From NCBI GenBank assembly GCA_028023455.1, contig JAQFVV010006203.1, positions 14,734,348 to 14,798,347 on the forward strand: 64,000 nucleotides of DNA, in the 5' to 3' direction. Positions 25,268 through 36,764 of the stretch are shown here, piece after piece. Both the position numbers and the translations under genes were made by a program. This DNA is from Epiperipatus broadwayi (taxonomy: Eukaryota > Onychophora > Udeonychophora > Euonychophora > Peripatidae). Numbering within the stretch: the stretch's first letter is position 1; the number at the start of each line of letters is the position of its first letter. The notes below the pieces were generated by a model, which was given only the letters and a program-made list of their open reading frames with translations, had not been told where the DNA came from and searched no databases.

Positions 25268-27580
25268 TGAAACAGATATGCTGTTCCTCATATAAATATT
25301 TAAAAGATCCCCCCCCATTCAAAAAAACGTCTAGCGTGATTCAGTCTAATTGGGAACGCAATAAAGCTGTGATTTGTTAAAAAAAAAAATCATATTTTTA
25401 ATTTTGTGATTGATGGATTTGAATCAAATGTTATGTCATCTTATTTTTTTTTATCTGTCTCAATAAAAAAAAAAAAAAAAATTAATTATCCAATCATTAA
25501 AAAAAAAAAAAAAAGATACTTGGGTTAAACTGAGGCAGTATTCAAATTAGGCACGTCGTCGGAAGAAAAGAACTTTTTTTTTTCTCTCGTCTTACACAGA
25601 GAGGCAGAACATATTAAATTTTTTTTAAAAAAAAAAGTGTATTACTTAATTCTTTTGACACACTAAAATATAGCTTTAACAAAACGTGAAAATGGAAAAA
25701 AAAAAGCTTTGCTAGAGGAATTATAATGACAATGGGGTAAATTAGCGGCTTCACTCTCTCCACGCTGTGCCATGACTTTCCATAGATGAAATAACCCGCC
25801 TTCTTTTGAGTAAACTAGACTGCAAAACTGGAAGGTAATTATGTTATAGGAATGTTTAGACATCTTTATCATAAATTATAAATTGACATCATGAAATATC
25901 TACATAAAAATTATTTTTATAAAATATTAAAACACTTTTATCATATGTTATGAAGTGAAGTTATGAAACGGTTGCATACATTTTGTTTAATAAAATATTA
26001 AGACATCTTTATCATACGTTATAAAGTGAAGTTATGAAATAATTAAATAGAATTTGTTTTATAAAATATTAAAACATCTTTATCATACGTTATAAAGTGA
26101 AGTTATGAAATAATTACTTAGAATTTATTTTGTAAAATATTAGAACATGTTTATCATACGTTATAAAATGAAGTTATGAAATAGTTATACGCAAATTTAT
26201 TTATAAAAATATTTGAACGTATTTACTATATGGATTAGAAATGCTTTAATTGCATATTACTTCTATCTGGGTAATGTAACAGAGCTTGTGTGTATGAATA
26301 TACTTTTATATTTGACTAAATTAGAAATGCTTCAATTACCAAATGATAAATACTCCACAAACCAAGAATTGCTGAGTTTAAATGTTTACCAATCAATAAT
26401 AATTCATAAAATAATGAAATGCTGTATAAATCATAAATGCTTGATTGCTCCCAAGCCTCTTCACATAAATGAATTCAAAATGAATTATTGTATAAACCAT
26501 AAATGCTCGATTGCTTCTAAGGTTCTTCTCTTAAATGAATTCAAAATGAATTATTGTATAAACCATAAATGCTTGACTGCTTCTAAGGTTCTTCACATAA
26601 ATGAATTCAAAATGAATTATTGTATAAACCATAAATGCTTGACTGCTTCTAAGGTTCTTCTCTTAAATGAATTCAAAATGAATTATTGTATAAACCATAA
26701 ATGCTTGACTGCTTCTAAGGTTCTTCTCATAAATGAATTCGAAATGAGCTATTGTTGAATTAGAATATTTCCAAGCTTCTTCTCATAAAGGAATTCAAAA
26801 ATGAACTATTGTTGAATTAGACTGTTTCCAAACATCTTCTCATAAATAAATTCAAAATGAACTATTGTTGAATTAGAATATTTCCAAGCTTTGTCTCATA
26901 AATGAATTCAAAATGAACTATTGTTGAATTAGAATATTTCCAAGCTTCTTCTCATAAATGAATTCAAAATGAACTATTGTTGAATTAGAATATTTCCAAG
27001 CTTCTTCTCATAAATGAATTCAAAATGAACTAATGTTGAATTAGAATATTTCCAAGCTTCTTCTCATAAATGAATTTGTAAATGAACTCTTGATAAAAAA
27101 AGGAACTGCTTCTAACTCTTTCATAAGTAAAATGAAAATGAGTTATCATGTGGATAGAAATGAACTTCGTTAGAAATTGCAAATTAATTGTTATTTAATA
27201 AATTCTTTCTTTGTTACTAAAAATTAAATTGGTTATCCAGTTGTCCAATTCTATTTTGTTTTATTGCATCACTCATCAGTTATAGCATTTGTTCATGAGA
27301 ATCTCATGCCTTCTGAGCTATGTCTGGCATAACTAGACCTAGGCAAGTCAGGTTGTAGTGAGACGGAACTCTAATGGCGCTGTGTGGAAAACCAAACATA
27401 GAAATGTTTAGATGCTTCCAGTCTCTATGGTACTACATCCTCTGATGAGCAGCAAATATTGTTGTAGGGGGGTTAACATCTGCATTGGGAATGCCAATTG
27501 ATAGTTTCTTCCTGCAGCATGCTCATCAGAAAATTGTTACAACTGACGTAATAAAAGGGTTGTATGGGGGTCCGGTTACA
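25268..27580 (+). repeat. 5' LTR (2313 bp)
   Basis: Starts TGAAACAGATATGCTG and ends GGGGGTCCGGTTACA. It contains three tandem-repeat blocks: a block of about 70 bp units at about 25858-26205, five 66 bp units at about 26420-26755, and about six 56 bp units at about 26750-27090. The 66 bp block keeps an open frame (26213-26758, GTNTATAAACC-rich, opening at a TTG) because its unit is a multiple of three. That frame is probably a by-product. ATAAAAGGG near 27551 is a possible polyadenylation signal region. It differs from the 3' LTR mainly by repeat-copy changes. Confidence 0.9.
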
Positions 27581-27735
27581 TTTGGCGCCCTACTGTGAGG
27601 CCTTATCTGGCTAGCCTACTCATAGGCCGGTTAATTTGCCGCCCTACTGTGAGGCCTTATCTGGCTAGCCTACTCATAGGCCGGTTAATTTGCCACCCTA
27701 CTGTGAGGTCCGATCTAGCTAGCCTACTCATAGGC
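27571..27735 (+). repeat. Tandem triplication of the LTR-PBS junction
   Basis: A 54-55 bp unit is repeated about three times. Each unit starts with a CCGGTTA motif like the LTR end, then TTTG(G/C)C(G/A)CCCTACTG, like the primer binding site, then GGCTAGCCTACTCATAGG. The first unit spans the real LTR end. The third is diverged and partial. Confidence 0.85.
27583..27600 (+). other. Primer binding site
   Basis: TGGCGCCCTACTGTGAGG starts two bases after the LTR end. TGG is the complement of a tRNA CCA end, as expected for minus-strand priming. TGGCGCC at this place is typical of lysine-tRNA-type sites, but the tRNA cannot be fixed here. Confidence 0.75.
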
Positions 27736-27954
27736 ATAAGCAGATCACGATTCTGTGATATGATGTAGTGATGTAATTTGTTCAGGAAGAATGGAAAAAT
27801 AAAAATTTAAAAGAAAAACAACACAAAAATGAATGGCATAAAGAATGAAACAGGCATTTCAAAGAAGATGGAGTAAAGTCATGGTGTGGATGGAGAGAGA
27901 AGCTTAATAAAGTTGAAATAAAAAAAAATACCACTAAACTAGAATAAAATATTG

Positions 27955-29307
27955 ATGAAAACCAGATCAAAAACAAAAAAAATGATGAATACAGAAAGCA
28001 TAGAGGATCCTCCTGAGAAAGAAGATAAACAAGAAGCTAAAGCAGATGAGGAATCAGAGAAAACAGGGGAGACGTCTGCATTAGCCCAGTTATTGGAAAT
28101 TATAAAAGCAGACCAAAAGAAAAGAGATAAACAAAGAGAAGAAGATAACCAAAAAAGAGATAAGCAAAGAGAAGAAGATATCAAACAGAGAGAAGAAGAT
28201 AACCAAAAAAGAGATAAGCAAAGAGAAGAAGATAACAAGCAAGCAATAGAAGCAAACCAAAGAATAGAAAAACAAATTATGGAAGCAGTCAAAAATCAGA
28301 ATGAAAAGTTTGAGCAAATAATTAGGCAAGTAAATGATCAAATATTGAAAATAAAAGAAGATGTCATGAATGAAGTTAAAGGCTCACTAATAGAGCAAGA
28401 AGTCAAAATGACCCAAATATGTGAGACCATGGATACAAAGATAATAAAAATTCAAGAATCCATGCAGGAGAAGGTGGATATATTGACCACCCAGATGAGA
28501 AAGATGGAAATAAAAGATAGCAATATATTGCCTAGACAAAAGGAGGCAGAAACAATCCCAAAAGAAAGCCAAAAGGAAAATTGCCAAGCTAGTCATGAAG
28601 TCCCTCCAACCAACCAGATGTCCGGAATTGTAAACCAATTCTTAAAAATTAGAACTTTCTCTGGGAGCTGCAATGAAGCACCGATAGAATATATAAAAAG
28701 TTTGGAGAGATATTTTACTATTAACGTATTGACGGAAGAGGCAAAGATGGCAATCGCATGTAGCCATCTCCAAGGTACAGCACAGGCATGGTGGGATTCA
28801 CTGTTTGCCCAACCTACAAGTTTTGGAGAATTTAAAGGGGCGCTAATGAACTGTTACTGGAGCGATGAGTGTCAGGAGGGGATTAAATATAAGGTGTCCC
28901 AGGAGAAATGTCCTCCTGGAGAGCTTTATACACCATTCTTTAAAAGACAGGTGGCCAGGTTGAGAGCCTTGATGTCTGATCCTCTGTCTGAACTCCAGAT
29001 CATTAGATTAATACGACACAGCTTTCCAAATTACATAGAAAGAATGCTAATTAGGACTGATCGTCGATCCATCGAGCAGGTTGCTGAACTATTAACAGCC
29101 TATGATAGCTGCGGTACCTCAGCAACCAAAGAAGCAGGAGCAAAGCAACCACAAAATAAACCTCCCTATAGAAGAGATGATGGGCCTAACATAGGAACCA
29201 TCAGATATAAAAGAAAAATGCCTCCTCAACAATATAGCAACAACAACCCACCACCATGGTATCAGCACCAAAGAAATCAGACACCACCATGGAAAAGGCA
29301 AAGATGA
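27955..29307 (+). CDS. Retrotransposon Gag-like protein
   Basis: An intact 450-residue frame from the ATG at 27955 to the TGA at 29305-29307. The track start at 27952 is a TTG. The first 45 residues are acidic and basic mixed. Residues about 53-95 are a highly charged QREED/KRDKQ repeat, followed by a predicted coiled coil to about 190. A retrotransposon gag domain covers about residues 230-350, with FLKIRTFSG, a central AWWDS motif and a GELYTPFFKRQVARLR segment. The C terminus is basic and rich in Pro, Gln and Asn, with two PPW motifs. No CCHC zinc knuckle is present. Gag would form the particle that packages element RNA. The open frame, unlike every LINE here, suggests recent activity or selection for trans-mobilised Gag. 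The same frame continues beyond the TGA (next entry). Confidence 0.88.
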   Translation: MKTRSKTKKMMNTESIEDPPEKEDKQEAKADEESEKTGETSALAQLLEIIKADQKKRDKQREEDNQKRDKQREEDIKQREEDNQKRDKQREEDNKQAIEANQRIEKQIMEAVKNQNEKFEQIIRQVNDQILKIKEDVMNEVKGSLIEQEVKMTQICETMDTKIIKIQESMQEKVDILTTQMRKMEIKDSNILPRQKEAETIPKESQKENCQASHEVPPTNQMSGIVNQFLKIRTFSGSCNEAPIEYIKSLERYFTINVLTEEAKMAIACSHLQGTAQAWWDSLFAQPTSFGEFKGALMNCYWSDECQEGIKYKVSQEKCPPGELYTPFFKRQVARLRALMSDPLSELQIIRLIRHSFPNYIERMLIRTDRRSIEQVAELLTAYDSCGTSATKEAGAKQPQNKPPYRRDDGPNIGTIRYKRKMPPQQYSNNNPPPWYQHQRNQTPPWKRQR

Positions 29308-29577
29308 TATTCGACAGGCAACGTGCAGAGCCCTTACCAAACCCGGGTTATAAGATCAAACAGTGATGATAACCTGCAAAGGAGTGTGGGTACAACTACT
29401 GAACCGCAGAGAAAAGAACAAGAGGCAAGACACCACAGTAATGTTGAACATGATAAATTTTCAAAAAAAAAAACAATCCAGAAGTATGTCACCTCATAAT
29501 ACAAAAGAGGACTATTGGAGAACTGACCATGATCCTCAGTATCCCAAACCAGGTTGCAGTTATGATTCAGAATAAAA
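29308..29577 (+). pseudogene. Possible Gag C-terminal extension, two frames
   Basis: After the gag TGA the same frame stays open to a TAA at 29494-29496 (about 62 codons, starting YSTGNVQSPY). An 11-base A run at 29463-29473 then separates it from a frame shifted by one, which reads SMSPHNTKEDYWRTDHDPQ and ends at a TAA at 29575-29577. Both pieces look like normal protein rather than random AT translation. It may be a gag tail lost by one nonsense change and one slippage in the A run, or a readthrough and frameshift product. The second is only a guess. Confidence 0.45.
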
Positions 29578-30157
29578 TAGAGATAGCTGATGGAAAAGGG
29601 TTAATGAGTGTGATGTAGTGATGCATGAACTTGTGTTTTTCAAAACACATGTTGAGATGGTAGATGATTGAGCGGAGCTGCTTGGATGCATTGTGTTATG
29701 ATGCTCCAAAGTATATGCTCAGCACTATCCAGACCTGGATGTTGTGCTCCAAGAGTAGTCCAGCAGTGCGTATATATAGGTCTCATGTATAGGCCTTGGT
29801 CTCATGGATAGGCCAAATGATAGCCCCTAAGACTCACCGAAGCTGAGCAGGGTTGGCTGAGTGCCAAATTGTTTTTTTTTCTCTGGCTCCTATTCTTGGT
29901 TGGATGATACTTCTAGGTACAAGAGAGGTAGTGCTTAAAAATGAGATATTTTCTCATGACATCATGGGGCGGTGCATGCTGGTAGTTTGTGCTTGGCCAT
30001 CTACTTATCCTGGCATTGGAGGCTATAGTTCATGTATTCACTTTTCCAGCTCATCTTACCCATTCATCAGCATATCTAAAACCAGGCAGTACTGAGAAAT
30101 AATGTGTATAGTATATGGAATGAAATCGTACTTCCAGGCGATTTCATCCCAAAATTT
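29578..30157 (+). other. Non-coding interior of the LTR element
   Basis: No pol domain in any frame. Short frames such as 29853-30095 show no family resemblance. It contains the 5S-like segment and duplicated CTCATG(T/G)ATAGGCC blocks near 29781-29815. Confidence 0.6.
29822..29937 (+). repeat. 5S rRNA-like segment, degenerate
   Basis: ACTCACCGAAGCTGAGCAGGGTTGG resembles the 5S rRNA internal promoter A-box region (CACCGAAG..AAGCA). About 45 bases later CTTGGTTGGATGATACTTC then TAGGTACAAGAGAGGTAGTGCTT resembles the C-box and 3' half of 5S rRNA. A T run interrupts the middle. It cannot be a working 5S gene. It lies in the non-coding interior of the LTR element, downstream of gag, and may be a captured 5S sequence or a 5S-derived SINE remnant. 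Confidence 0.45.
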
Positions 30158-30169
30158 GGTGAGGGGTAA
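30158..30169 (+). other. Polypurine tract
   Basis: GGTGAGGGGTAA lies directly before the 3' LTR start TGAAACAG, the expected place for plus-strand priming. One T near its start and another near its end interrupt the purines. Confidence 0.7.
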
Positions 30170-32599
30170 TGAAACAGATATGCTGTTCCTCATATAAATA
30201 TTCAAAAGATCCCCCCCATTCAAAAAAATGTCTAGCGTGATTCAGTCTAATTGGGAACGCAATAAAGCTGTGATTTGTTAAAAAAAAAATCATATTTTTA
30301 ATTTTGTGATTGATGGATTTGAATCAAATGTTATGTCATCTTATTTTTTTTTATCTGTCTCAATAAAAAATAAAATAAATTAATTATCCAATCATTAAAA
30401 AAAAAAAAAAAGATACTTGGGTTAAACTGAGGCAGTATTCAAATTAGGCACGTCGTTGGAAGAAAAGAACTTTTTTTTTCTCTCGTCTTACACAGAGAGG
30501 CAGAACATATTAATTTTTTTTTAAAAAAAAAAGTGTATTACTTAATTCTTTTGACACACTAAAATATAGCTTTAACAAAACGTGAAAATGGAAAAAAAAA
30601 AGCTTTGCTAGAGGAATTATAATGACAATGGGGTAAATTAGCGGCTTCACTCTCTCCATGCTGTGCCATGACTTTCCATAGATGAAATAACCCGCCTTCT
30701 TTTGAGTAAACTAGACTGCAAAACTGGAAGGTAATTATGTTATAGGAATGTTTAGACATCTTTATCATAAATTATAAATTGACATCATGAAATATCTACA
30801 TAAAAATTATTTTTATAAAATATTAAAACACTTTTATCATATGTTATGAAGTGAAGTTATGAAACGGTTGCATACATTTTGTTTAATAAAATATTAAGAC
30901 ATCTTTATCATACGTTATAAAGTGAAGTTATGAAATAATTAAATAGAATTTGTTTTATAAAATATTAAAACATCTTTATCATACGTTATAAAGTGAAGTT
31001 ATGAAATAATTACTTAGAATTTATTTTGTAAAATATTAGAACATGTTTATCATACGTTATAAAATGAAGTTATGAAATAGTTATACGCAAATTTATTTAT
31101 AAAAATATTTGAACGTATTTACTATATGGATTAGAAATGCTTTAATTGCATATTACTTCTATCTGGGTAATGTAACAGAGCTTATGTGTATGAATATACT
31201 TTTATATTTGACTAAATTAGAAGTGCTTCAATTACTAAATGATAAATGCTCCACAAGCCAAACAGAGTTTATGTGTATGAATATACTTTTATATTTGACT
31301 AAATTAGAAATGCTTCAATTACCAAATGATAAATGTTCCACAAACCAAGAATTGCTGAGTTTAAATGTTTACCAATCAATAATAATTCATAAAATAATGA
31401 AATGCTGTATAAATCATAAATGCTTGATTGCTCCCAAGCCTCTTCACATAAATGAATTCAAAATGAATTATTGTATAAACCATAAATGCTTGACTGCTTC
31501 TAAGGTTCTTCTCTTAAATGAATTCAAAATGAATTATTGTATAAACCATAAATGCTTGACTGCTTCTAAGGTTCTTCACATAAATGAATTCAAAATGAAT
31601 TATTGTATAAACCATAAATGCTTGACTGCTTCTAAGGTTCTTCTCTTAAATGAATTCAAAATGAATTATTGTATAAACCATAAATGCTTGACTGCTTCTA
31701 AGATTCTTCTCATAAATGAATTCAAAATGAGCTATTGTTGAATTAGAATATTTCCAAGCTTCTTCTCATAAAGGAATTCAAAAATGAACTATTGTTGAAT
31801 TAGACTGTTTCCAAACGTCTTCTCATAAATAAATTCAAAATGAACTATTGTTGAATTAGAATATTTCCAAGCTTCGTCTCATAAATGAATTCAAAATGAA
31901 CTATTGTTGAATTAGAATATTTCCAAGCTTCTTCTCATAAATGAATTCAAAATGAACAAGAATATTTCCAAGCTTCTTCTCATAAATGAATTCAAAATGA
32001 ACAAGAATATTTCCAAGCTTCTTCTCATAAATGAATTCAAAATGAACTAATGTTGAATTAGAATATTTCCAAGCTTCTTCTCATAAATGAATTTGTAAAT
32101 GAACTATTGATAAAAAAAGGAACTGCTTCTAACTCTTTCATAAGTAAAATGAAAATGAGTTATCATGTGGATAGAAATGAACTTCGTTAGAAATTGCAAA
32201 TTAATTGTTATTTAATAAATTCTTTCTTTGTTACTAAAAATTAAATTGGTTATCCAGTTGTCCAATTCTATTTTGTTTTATTGCATCACTCATCAGTTAT
32301 AGCACTTGTTCATGAGAATCTCATGCCTTCTGAGCTACGTCTGGCATAACTAGACCTAGGCAAGTCAGGTTGTAGTGAGACACAACTCTAATGGCGCTGT
32401 TTGGAAAACCAAACATAGAAATGTTTAGATGCTTCCAGTCTCTATGGTACTACATCCTCTGATGAGCAGGAAATATTGTTGTAGGGGGGGGTTAACATCT
32501 GCATTGGGAATGCCAATTGACAGTTCCTTCCTGCAGCATGCTCATCAGAAAATTGTTACAACTGACGTAATAAAAGGGTTGTATGGGGGTCCGGTTACA
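30170..32599 (+). repeat. 3' LTR (2430 bp)
   Basis: Nearly identical to the 5' LTR. Differences: one extra 87 bp duplication at about 31175-31345 (a second ATGTGTATGAATATAC block, 29 codons, keeping the frame at 31109-31741 open), two 56 bp units shortened by an 11-13 bp deletion at about 31955-32040, shorter A runs, and scattered point changes. The LTRs are identical at insertion, so repeat-copy change has been the fastest mode of divergence. Confidence 0.9.
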
Positions 32600-32964
32600 A
32601 TATATATATATTCTATTTTTATTCCTTATTTTATTCTTATAATATTTAACTCTAACTTAATATCTTTTATACTTTACATTATTATTATTCATTTTACTAA
32701 CAATCATTATTTATAATTTATTCATTCAATAATTTATAATCTATTTTAATTTATAATATTATTATAAACATCTTTTATATCTCCTAACTTCAATGCTAAA
32801 TTCAAATTTTTAAAAGTTTTACTGTTATACTTATAATTACATTTACTAACAATCAATATTTACAATTTATTCATTCAATAACTTATAATCTATTTTAATC
32901 TATAATATTATTATTTTAAATACATTTTTTAAACTCATCTTTATATCTCCTAGCCTCAACTGCT
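32600..32964. repeat. AT-rich tandem duplication
   Basis: A unit of about 149 bp, starting TTACTAACAATCA at 32694 and again at 32843, is duplicated with TTTATTCATTCAATAA and TATATCTCCTA blocks in both. It lies between the LTR element and the LINE 5' part. No gene is present. Confidence 0.6.
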
Positions 32965-33850
32965 ATTACTATGACTAAATTTACCTACAGCACTTTCATC
33001 TAGAATTAATATCTTCCATGACAATTTTAAAATGTGTATTGAAAATCCTCTGCTTCTTTATCACAATGAGAATTTGTTGGGACATAAATCTTAATTATCT
33101 ACATTTGGTATCTATCATTAAGTTGAGTAACTAATCTTCCCACTCTGTCTGATATAACATCAATCTACACAATGTTGTTTTTCCACTTTTTTTACAATGA
33201 ATCATACTTGACTTCGCACTTCTAATGTTTGTGTCTTTGTAGTACAGTACATGAACACTTTTTAAGTCACTTGTCTCTCCATCTTATCTTCTAACTTTAT
33301 AAAGTACAATAATGTCTCATTTAATATTAGACAGTTCTTCTTCCAAGTCTTGCAATCTTCCTTCACTTGAAAGTGATCTGCAGCTGTAAGTACCTAAATA
33401 AAAAGTCACCATCAAATGGCAGCCTGGGTCCACAACCAGGAGATTCTTAGCATCCTCCACTGTTAGCTGCCAAGAACTACCTTGGCTGGCTGGTGATTTT
33501 ACTTCTGAGAATAAGGGCCATGGTTTAGTTTTGTCTGTCATGATTGTAAATATCTTAAAAAAAAAAGATTAGCACACATATTCATTCTGCCTTCAAGACA
33601 AATCAACTGATATTTTAGTTAAGTGAAAACTGCGATGAAAAACCATGGTGTTTATTGATTTTAAACTCAGAGATAAGAAGTCAATAAACTCACTACGTTG
33701 GATAATGTGTGTTGGTGAGCAGCTCGTTTGTGTTCATACACTATATGAATAATCACATAGTAATAACAGCTGTAAAGATAAGAATTTGCCTTGCTTGGTT
33801 CCTTTAAGATCTCGAAGATGAATCAAAAGGTCTCCTTTGACTTCTGAAAC
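32965..33850 (-). mobile_element. RTE-like LINE, 5' part of the split copy
   Basis: The - strand carries the endonuclease start. The frame 33541-33317 includes LGTYSCRSLSSEGRLQDLEEELSNIK, typical of the N terminus of RTE endonucleases, and matches 684-830 of the first copy. Lower down (33150-33000) the VYAPT region is present but broken. It is the missing 5' third of the LINE at 22612-25012. The two parts overlap by about 25 bp of consensus at the break. Confidence 0.75.
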
Positions 33851-33852
33851 CA

Positions 33853-34235
33853 TATAAATTACAGTCCCATTAATCATTTATCAGTTCTATACACAATGTT
33901 TAAGAAAATAATTATAACTTGTCTATAGCAAACAATCTTTAGATTCTAATCAATCACTAGAACAAGCTGGTTTTAAAAATGCTTTTAACATAGTAATATT
34001 ATATACAAATAAGGCAAAACTCTCTCCATACAGTAGTGCCCATGTGATATTTAGTGGTTTATATACAAATATTGAGAAAAATTGCTCAATGAATGTGAAT
34101 TGCCGATTTGTAGATTATGAAATAGCATTATTCCACAATGATTAAAGCTTTGAATCATCAAGATATAGATTCAAAATAATTTTGTATTCTGATGAATATT
34201 TATCAAAATGCACCAGCAGTGATTAGATTACATGG
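33853..34235 (+). mobile_element. RTE-like LINE fragment, right piece of a split copy
   Basis: AAATTACAG, TTTATCAGTTCTATAC and AACAAGCTGGTTTTAAAAATG align with 2287-2420 of the + strand LINE, followed by TTTGTAGATTATGAAA and further reverse transcriptase sequence to 2640. It resumes where 22330-22611 stops. A 48 bp foldback remnant with a target duplication interrupts it at 34011. Confidence 0.7.
34011..34058 (+). mobile_element. Miniature family A element, 48 bp
   Basis: Consists of the two outer ends of family A only: AAGGCAAAACTCTC...CAGTAGTGCCC joined to ATGTGATATTTAGTGG. The 12 bp direct repeat TTATATACAAAT flanks it at 33999-34010 and 34059-34070, so it inserted as a unit or was reduced after insertion. 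It defines the family termini. Confidence 0.7.
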
Positions 34236-34787
34236 ATTAATTAACATTTAGAATAGATTCGGAATCGAAGAAATTGGATTATATTTGTATAGAACTTTAT
34301 CCTCTAGTGAATCGATAATAATTGAAGATTATGATATTGTATTTAAATTTTATTTTATTTTTAAAAAATAACAATTCATAAAACTTTGAGACGCATTTAT
34401 GTGAATTGTATTTCATAATAAGTGGTTTTAAATCTTACTATATGTATATTTTTTATAAAATTTTTGCGGACATACAAGGTTTGTTTGTCAATACACAATA
34501 TTTTTTAGAGCGTGATTATTATAAATGTAATTTTTCTTGGAATTAGCATGTTCGTGCCAGTTTACAAGTGGTTGTTATTGAAGATGATGAAAGGTTATGA
34601 ACTAATAAATAATACATATTTTAAAAGTACAAAATAATGTTTAAAAAAGTCATTAATTAAACGTAAAATATTTTATTTAACTTTAAGTTAGAATACTTTA
34701 TTTAAATAATAATTGCTGGCGATATTTAAAATAATTTACAAACTTTACACCAATCGCAAACAGTACCACGTGCTTACTGTCAAGAAA
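34236..34787. other. Presumed upstream region of SHPK
   Basis: AT-rich. No TATA box is clearly placed. Short sites next to the start codon are listed separately. The 5' untranslated region probably lies near its right end. Confidence 0.4.
34767..34772 (+). promoter_or_regulatory. CACGTG E-box upstream of SHPK
   Basis: A palindromic CACGTG within CCACGTGC, 16 bases before the start codon. Such boxes bind bHLH-Zip factors. The role here is inferred from position only. Confidence 0.35.
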
Positions 34788-34796
34788 ATGGCGGCT
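34785..34796 (+). promoter_or_regulatory. YY1-like motif overlapping the SHPK start
   Basis: AAAATGGCGGCT matches the YY1-type AANATGGCGGC motif often found over start codons of TATA-less metazoan housekeeping genes. It also gives a good initiation context. Confidence 0.4.
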
Positions 34797-35413
34797 AACA
34801 ACAATGGGCATTCCTGTATTTTAGGTATAGATTTGGGAACAACAACTGTAAAAGTAGCTTTAATAGATGAAAATTCTAAAACAGTTTTGCATACGTTATC
34901 AAGAGAAACAAAGGCTAGCGTTTCAAGTGAATTAGAATCATTAGGAAATGAACAAGATCCCCGTAAAATTATCACCGCCTTACAGTTCTGTGTTTCCCGA
35001 CTGCCGAAAGATGCGATGCCGTATATCACTAAAATCGGAATATCGGGTCAAATGCATGGTTGCATGCTATGGAAGGAAGGTGATGCCTGGAAACAAAATT
35101 CCTTCGGTCGATTTGAGATTTCAACAGTGAGTCAGTTGTTTACATGGCAGGATGGACGCTGCAGTAAAGAATTTATTAGTTCGTTACCGTCACCGAAGTC
35201 CCATCTGCGCCTAAGTACGGGTCATGGTTGTGCTACCTTATTTTGGCTTAAAAAAAATAAAGGAGATTTTTTGTTATCTTATAATTGTGCTGGAACAATA
35301 CAAGATTTTGTTGTAGCTATGCTTTGTGGATTAAAAGCTCCAATAATGTCAATTCAAAATGCTGCGAGTTGGGGTTATTTTGATACGGTCGCGAAAACAT
35401 GGAATCTTGATAT
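34788..35413 (+). CDS. SHPK: Sedoheptulokinase, exon 1 (partial gene)
   Basis: Encodes the first 208 residues plus two bases of the next codon of sedoheptulokinase, a cytosolic FGGY-family sugar kinase that phosphorylates sedoheptulose to sedoheptulose 7-phosphate and feeds the non-oxidative pentose phosphate pathway. Visible motifs: GIDLGTTTVK (residues 13-22), the N-terminal phosphate-binding loop of the actin-like ATPase fold; GISGQMHG (84-91), the sugar-site segment; TWQDGRC (119-125); TGHGCATLFWL (144-154); QNAASWGYFD (190-199). These follow vertebrate SHPK order closely. The family is about 450-480 residues, so more than half lies in later exons that I could not find to 64000. The ATG at 34788 is chosen for context and because family members start just before this loop. 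An in-frame ATG 75 bases upstream would add a Lys/Tyr-rich leader, less likely. Codons show more GC than the surroundings. The exon ends at AT/GTAAGT (35414). Confidence 0.93.
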
Positions 35414-35419
35414 GTAAGT
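35414..35419 (+). other. Splice donor of SHPK intron 1
   Basis: GTAAGT follows the coding sequence in phase 2. The frame would otherwise end at once (ATG TAA), which supports splicing here. Confidence 0.85.
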
Positions 35420-36764
35420 AGATTTTTACGTGCTTGTTATTTAACTTTATTTACATGCTTTTATTTATTTATTAACTGCATCACGCGATTAAAATATTAT
35501 TGAATTTTTTCTTAGTTTTTGATGCCGTAATATAGATCGCTTTATGGAAAAAAAAGTTCTCTTGTAATAATGCTTAAATGCGATTAGGATCAACAGGATG
35601 CAATTTTTTTGTTTGTAAAGAGAATGCAGTATTTAGGATATTATTTGTTATATAAATTTTATATTATATTTGTTTTCATATTTTTATGTTGTGGATCATC
35701 TTGACTGAATTAAAATTAAGTGACCCCCCCCCCCCATATTTCTTCTTAATTTCTTTACTTTGAAGATAAAGATATATCTGGGCTTAGTTCTTATCATTGG
35801 GGAAAGTTGTATCCATATTCATATTTTTGTTTTATGGCCAATATTATCTTGGCACGGAGGGTGGCTTGTGACCTTCAGATTTGTACCCCAATATATAGCT
35901 CAATTTTTTTTTCATTCAATGGTGGGAGGGGAATAACTAGTAGAAATGAAGATAGTTAAATGGTGAAACTTCTAGGATCGAATTGCAAATAGATTATGAG
36001 AAGGCCATAAGGAAAAAAAAAATTTTTATGACTATGACATTCAAATCATTGTATGTTGTAATCCTTTTTTTAAATTCACAGAAGACTATTCTATGTAAAA
36101 ATAAATATATATATTGCCTAGTAAAATTTCATATTTCACACGTGGATCCCAATTCATCTACTTGGCAGCTTTATCAGTAATTTTCCAGCTTATTTAAATA
36201 CATCCATTTACTAACCAATAAATGAATAGTTTACTGACTAGTTGTCAGTAAACTTGGGAAATAGGAAAAAATCTTAGGTTTATCTAGAAGATCCTGAGCA
36301 ATGCAGGTGAATTCAATAATCACTACATGTATAACTCTCTTAATATTATTTCCATATACAACAATTTCTGTGTATCTTCTGTTAGACTTTTACTTACAGT
36401 TAAAAGATAAACAGTCTATCTATAGCTGATTTCTGGGGGAAAAAACTCTCCTTCAAGATCTCATAGGAGGACAGTGAAAGAGAAGGCCTTATTTTACTCA
36501 CTAGGATTATCCATTGTTTTATTGTTTAGCTAAGAATAGTTAGAAATCTATTTGTCAACCAATGTTTCATAATTAGCTGGGTTGGCTATATGCTGACTTG
36601 CTGAAAGAAAAAATCCAAAATCTGATTAGACCCTGAAAAAATTTTTCAACTTTTTTCAGGCCCTGTTTTTAAATTCAGATTAGAGATCTGATAGACAGAT
36701 GCTTTAAAGTTTCTCTACAAATTTTTTTATTCTGTATTTATTAGTTAATAAAAAATACTCAAAT
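35420..36764. other. Intron-like AT-rich DNA
   Basis: No second SHPK exon recognised. A C homopolymer lies near 35725. A diverged SINE-like body may occupy about 36340-36620, with a TAGCTAAGAATAGTTAGAAAT block shared with 37930-37990 and, inverted, with 44815-44840. Confidence 0.4.

Larger units (their letters stand above)
25268..32599 (+). mobile_element. Gag-only LTR retrotransposon, complete
   Basis: A 7.3 kb LTR element. The 5' LTR is 25268-27580, the internal region 27581-30169, the 3' LTR 30170-32599. LTRs begin TGAAACAG and end GGTTACA. A primer binding site and a purine tract sit at the expected places. The only sizeable gene is gag on the + strand. I find no protease, reverse transcriptase, RNase H or integrase motif in the 2.6 kb interior, so it must be non-autonomous or internally deleted. 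The two LTRs are nearly identical apart from indels in tandem repeats, indicating a recent insertion. ATATAT flanks both sides. It is inserted into AT-rich sequence inside an older LINE. The layout resembles large non-autonomous LTR derivatives but keeps gag. Confidence 0.9.
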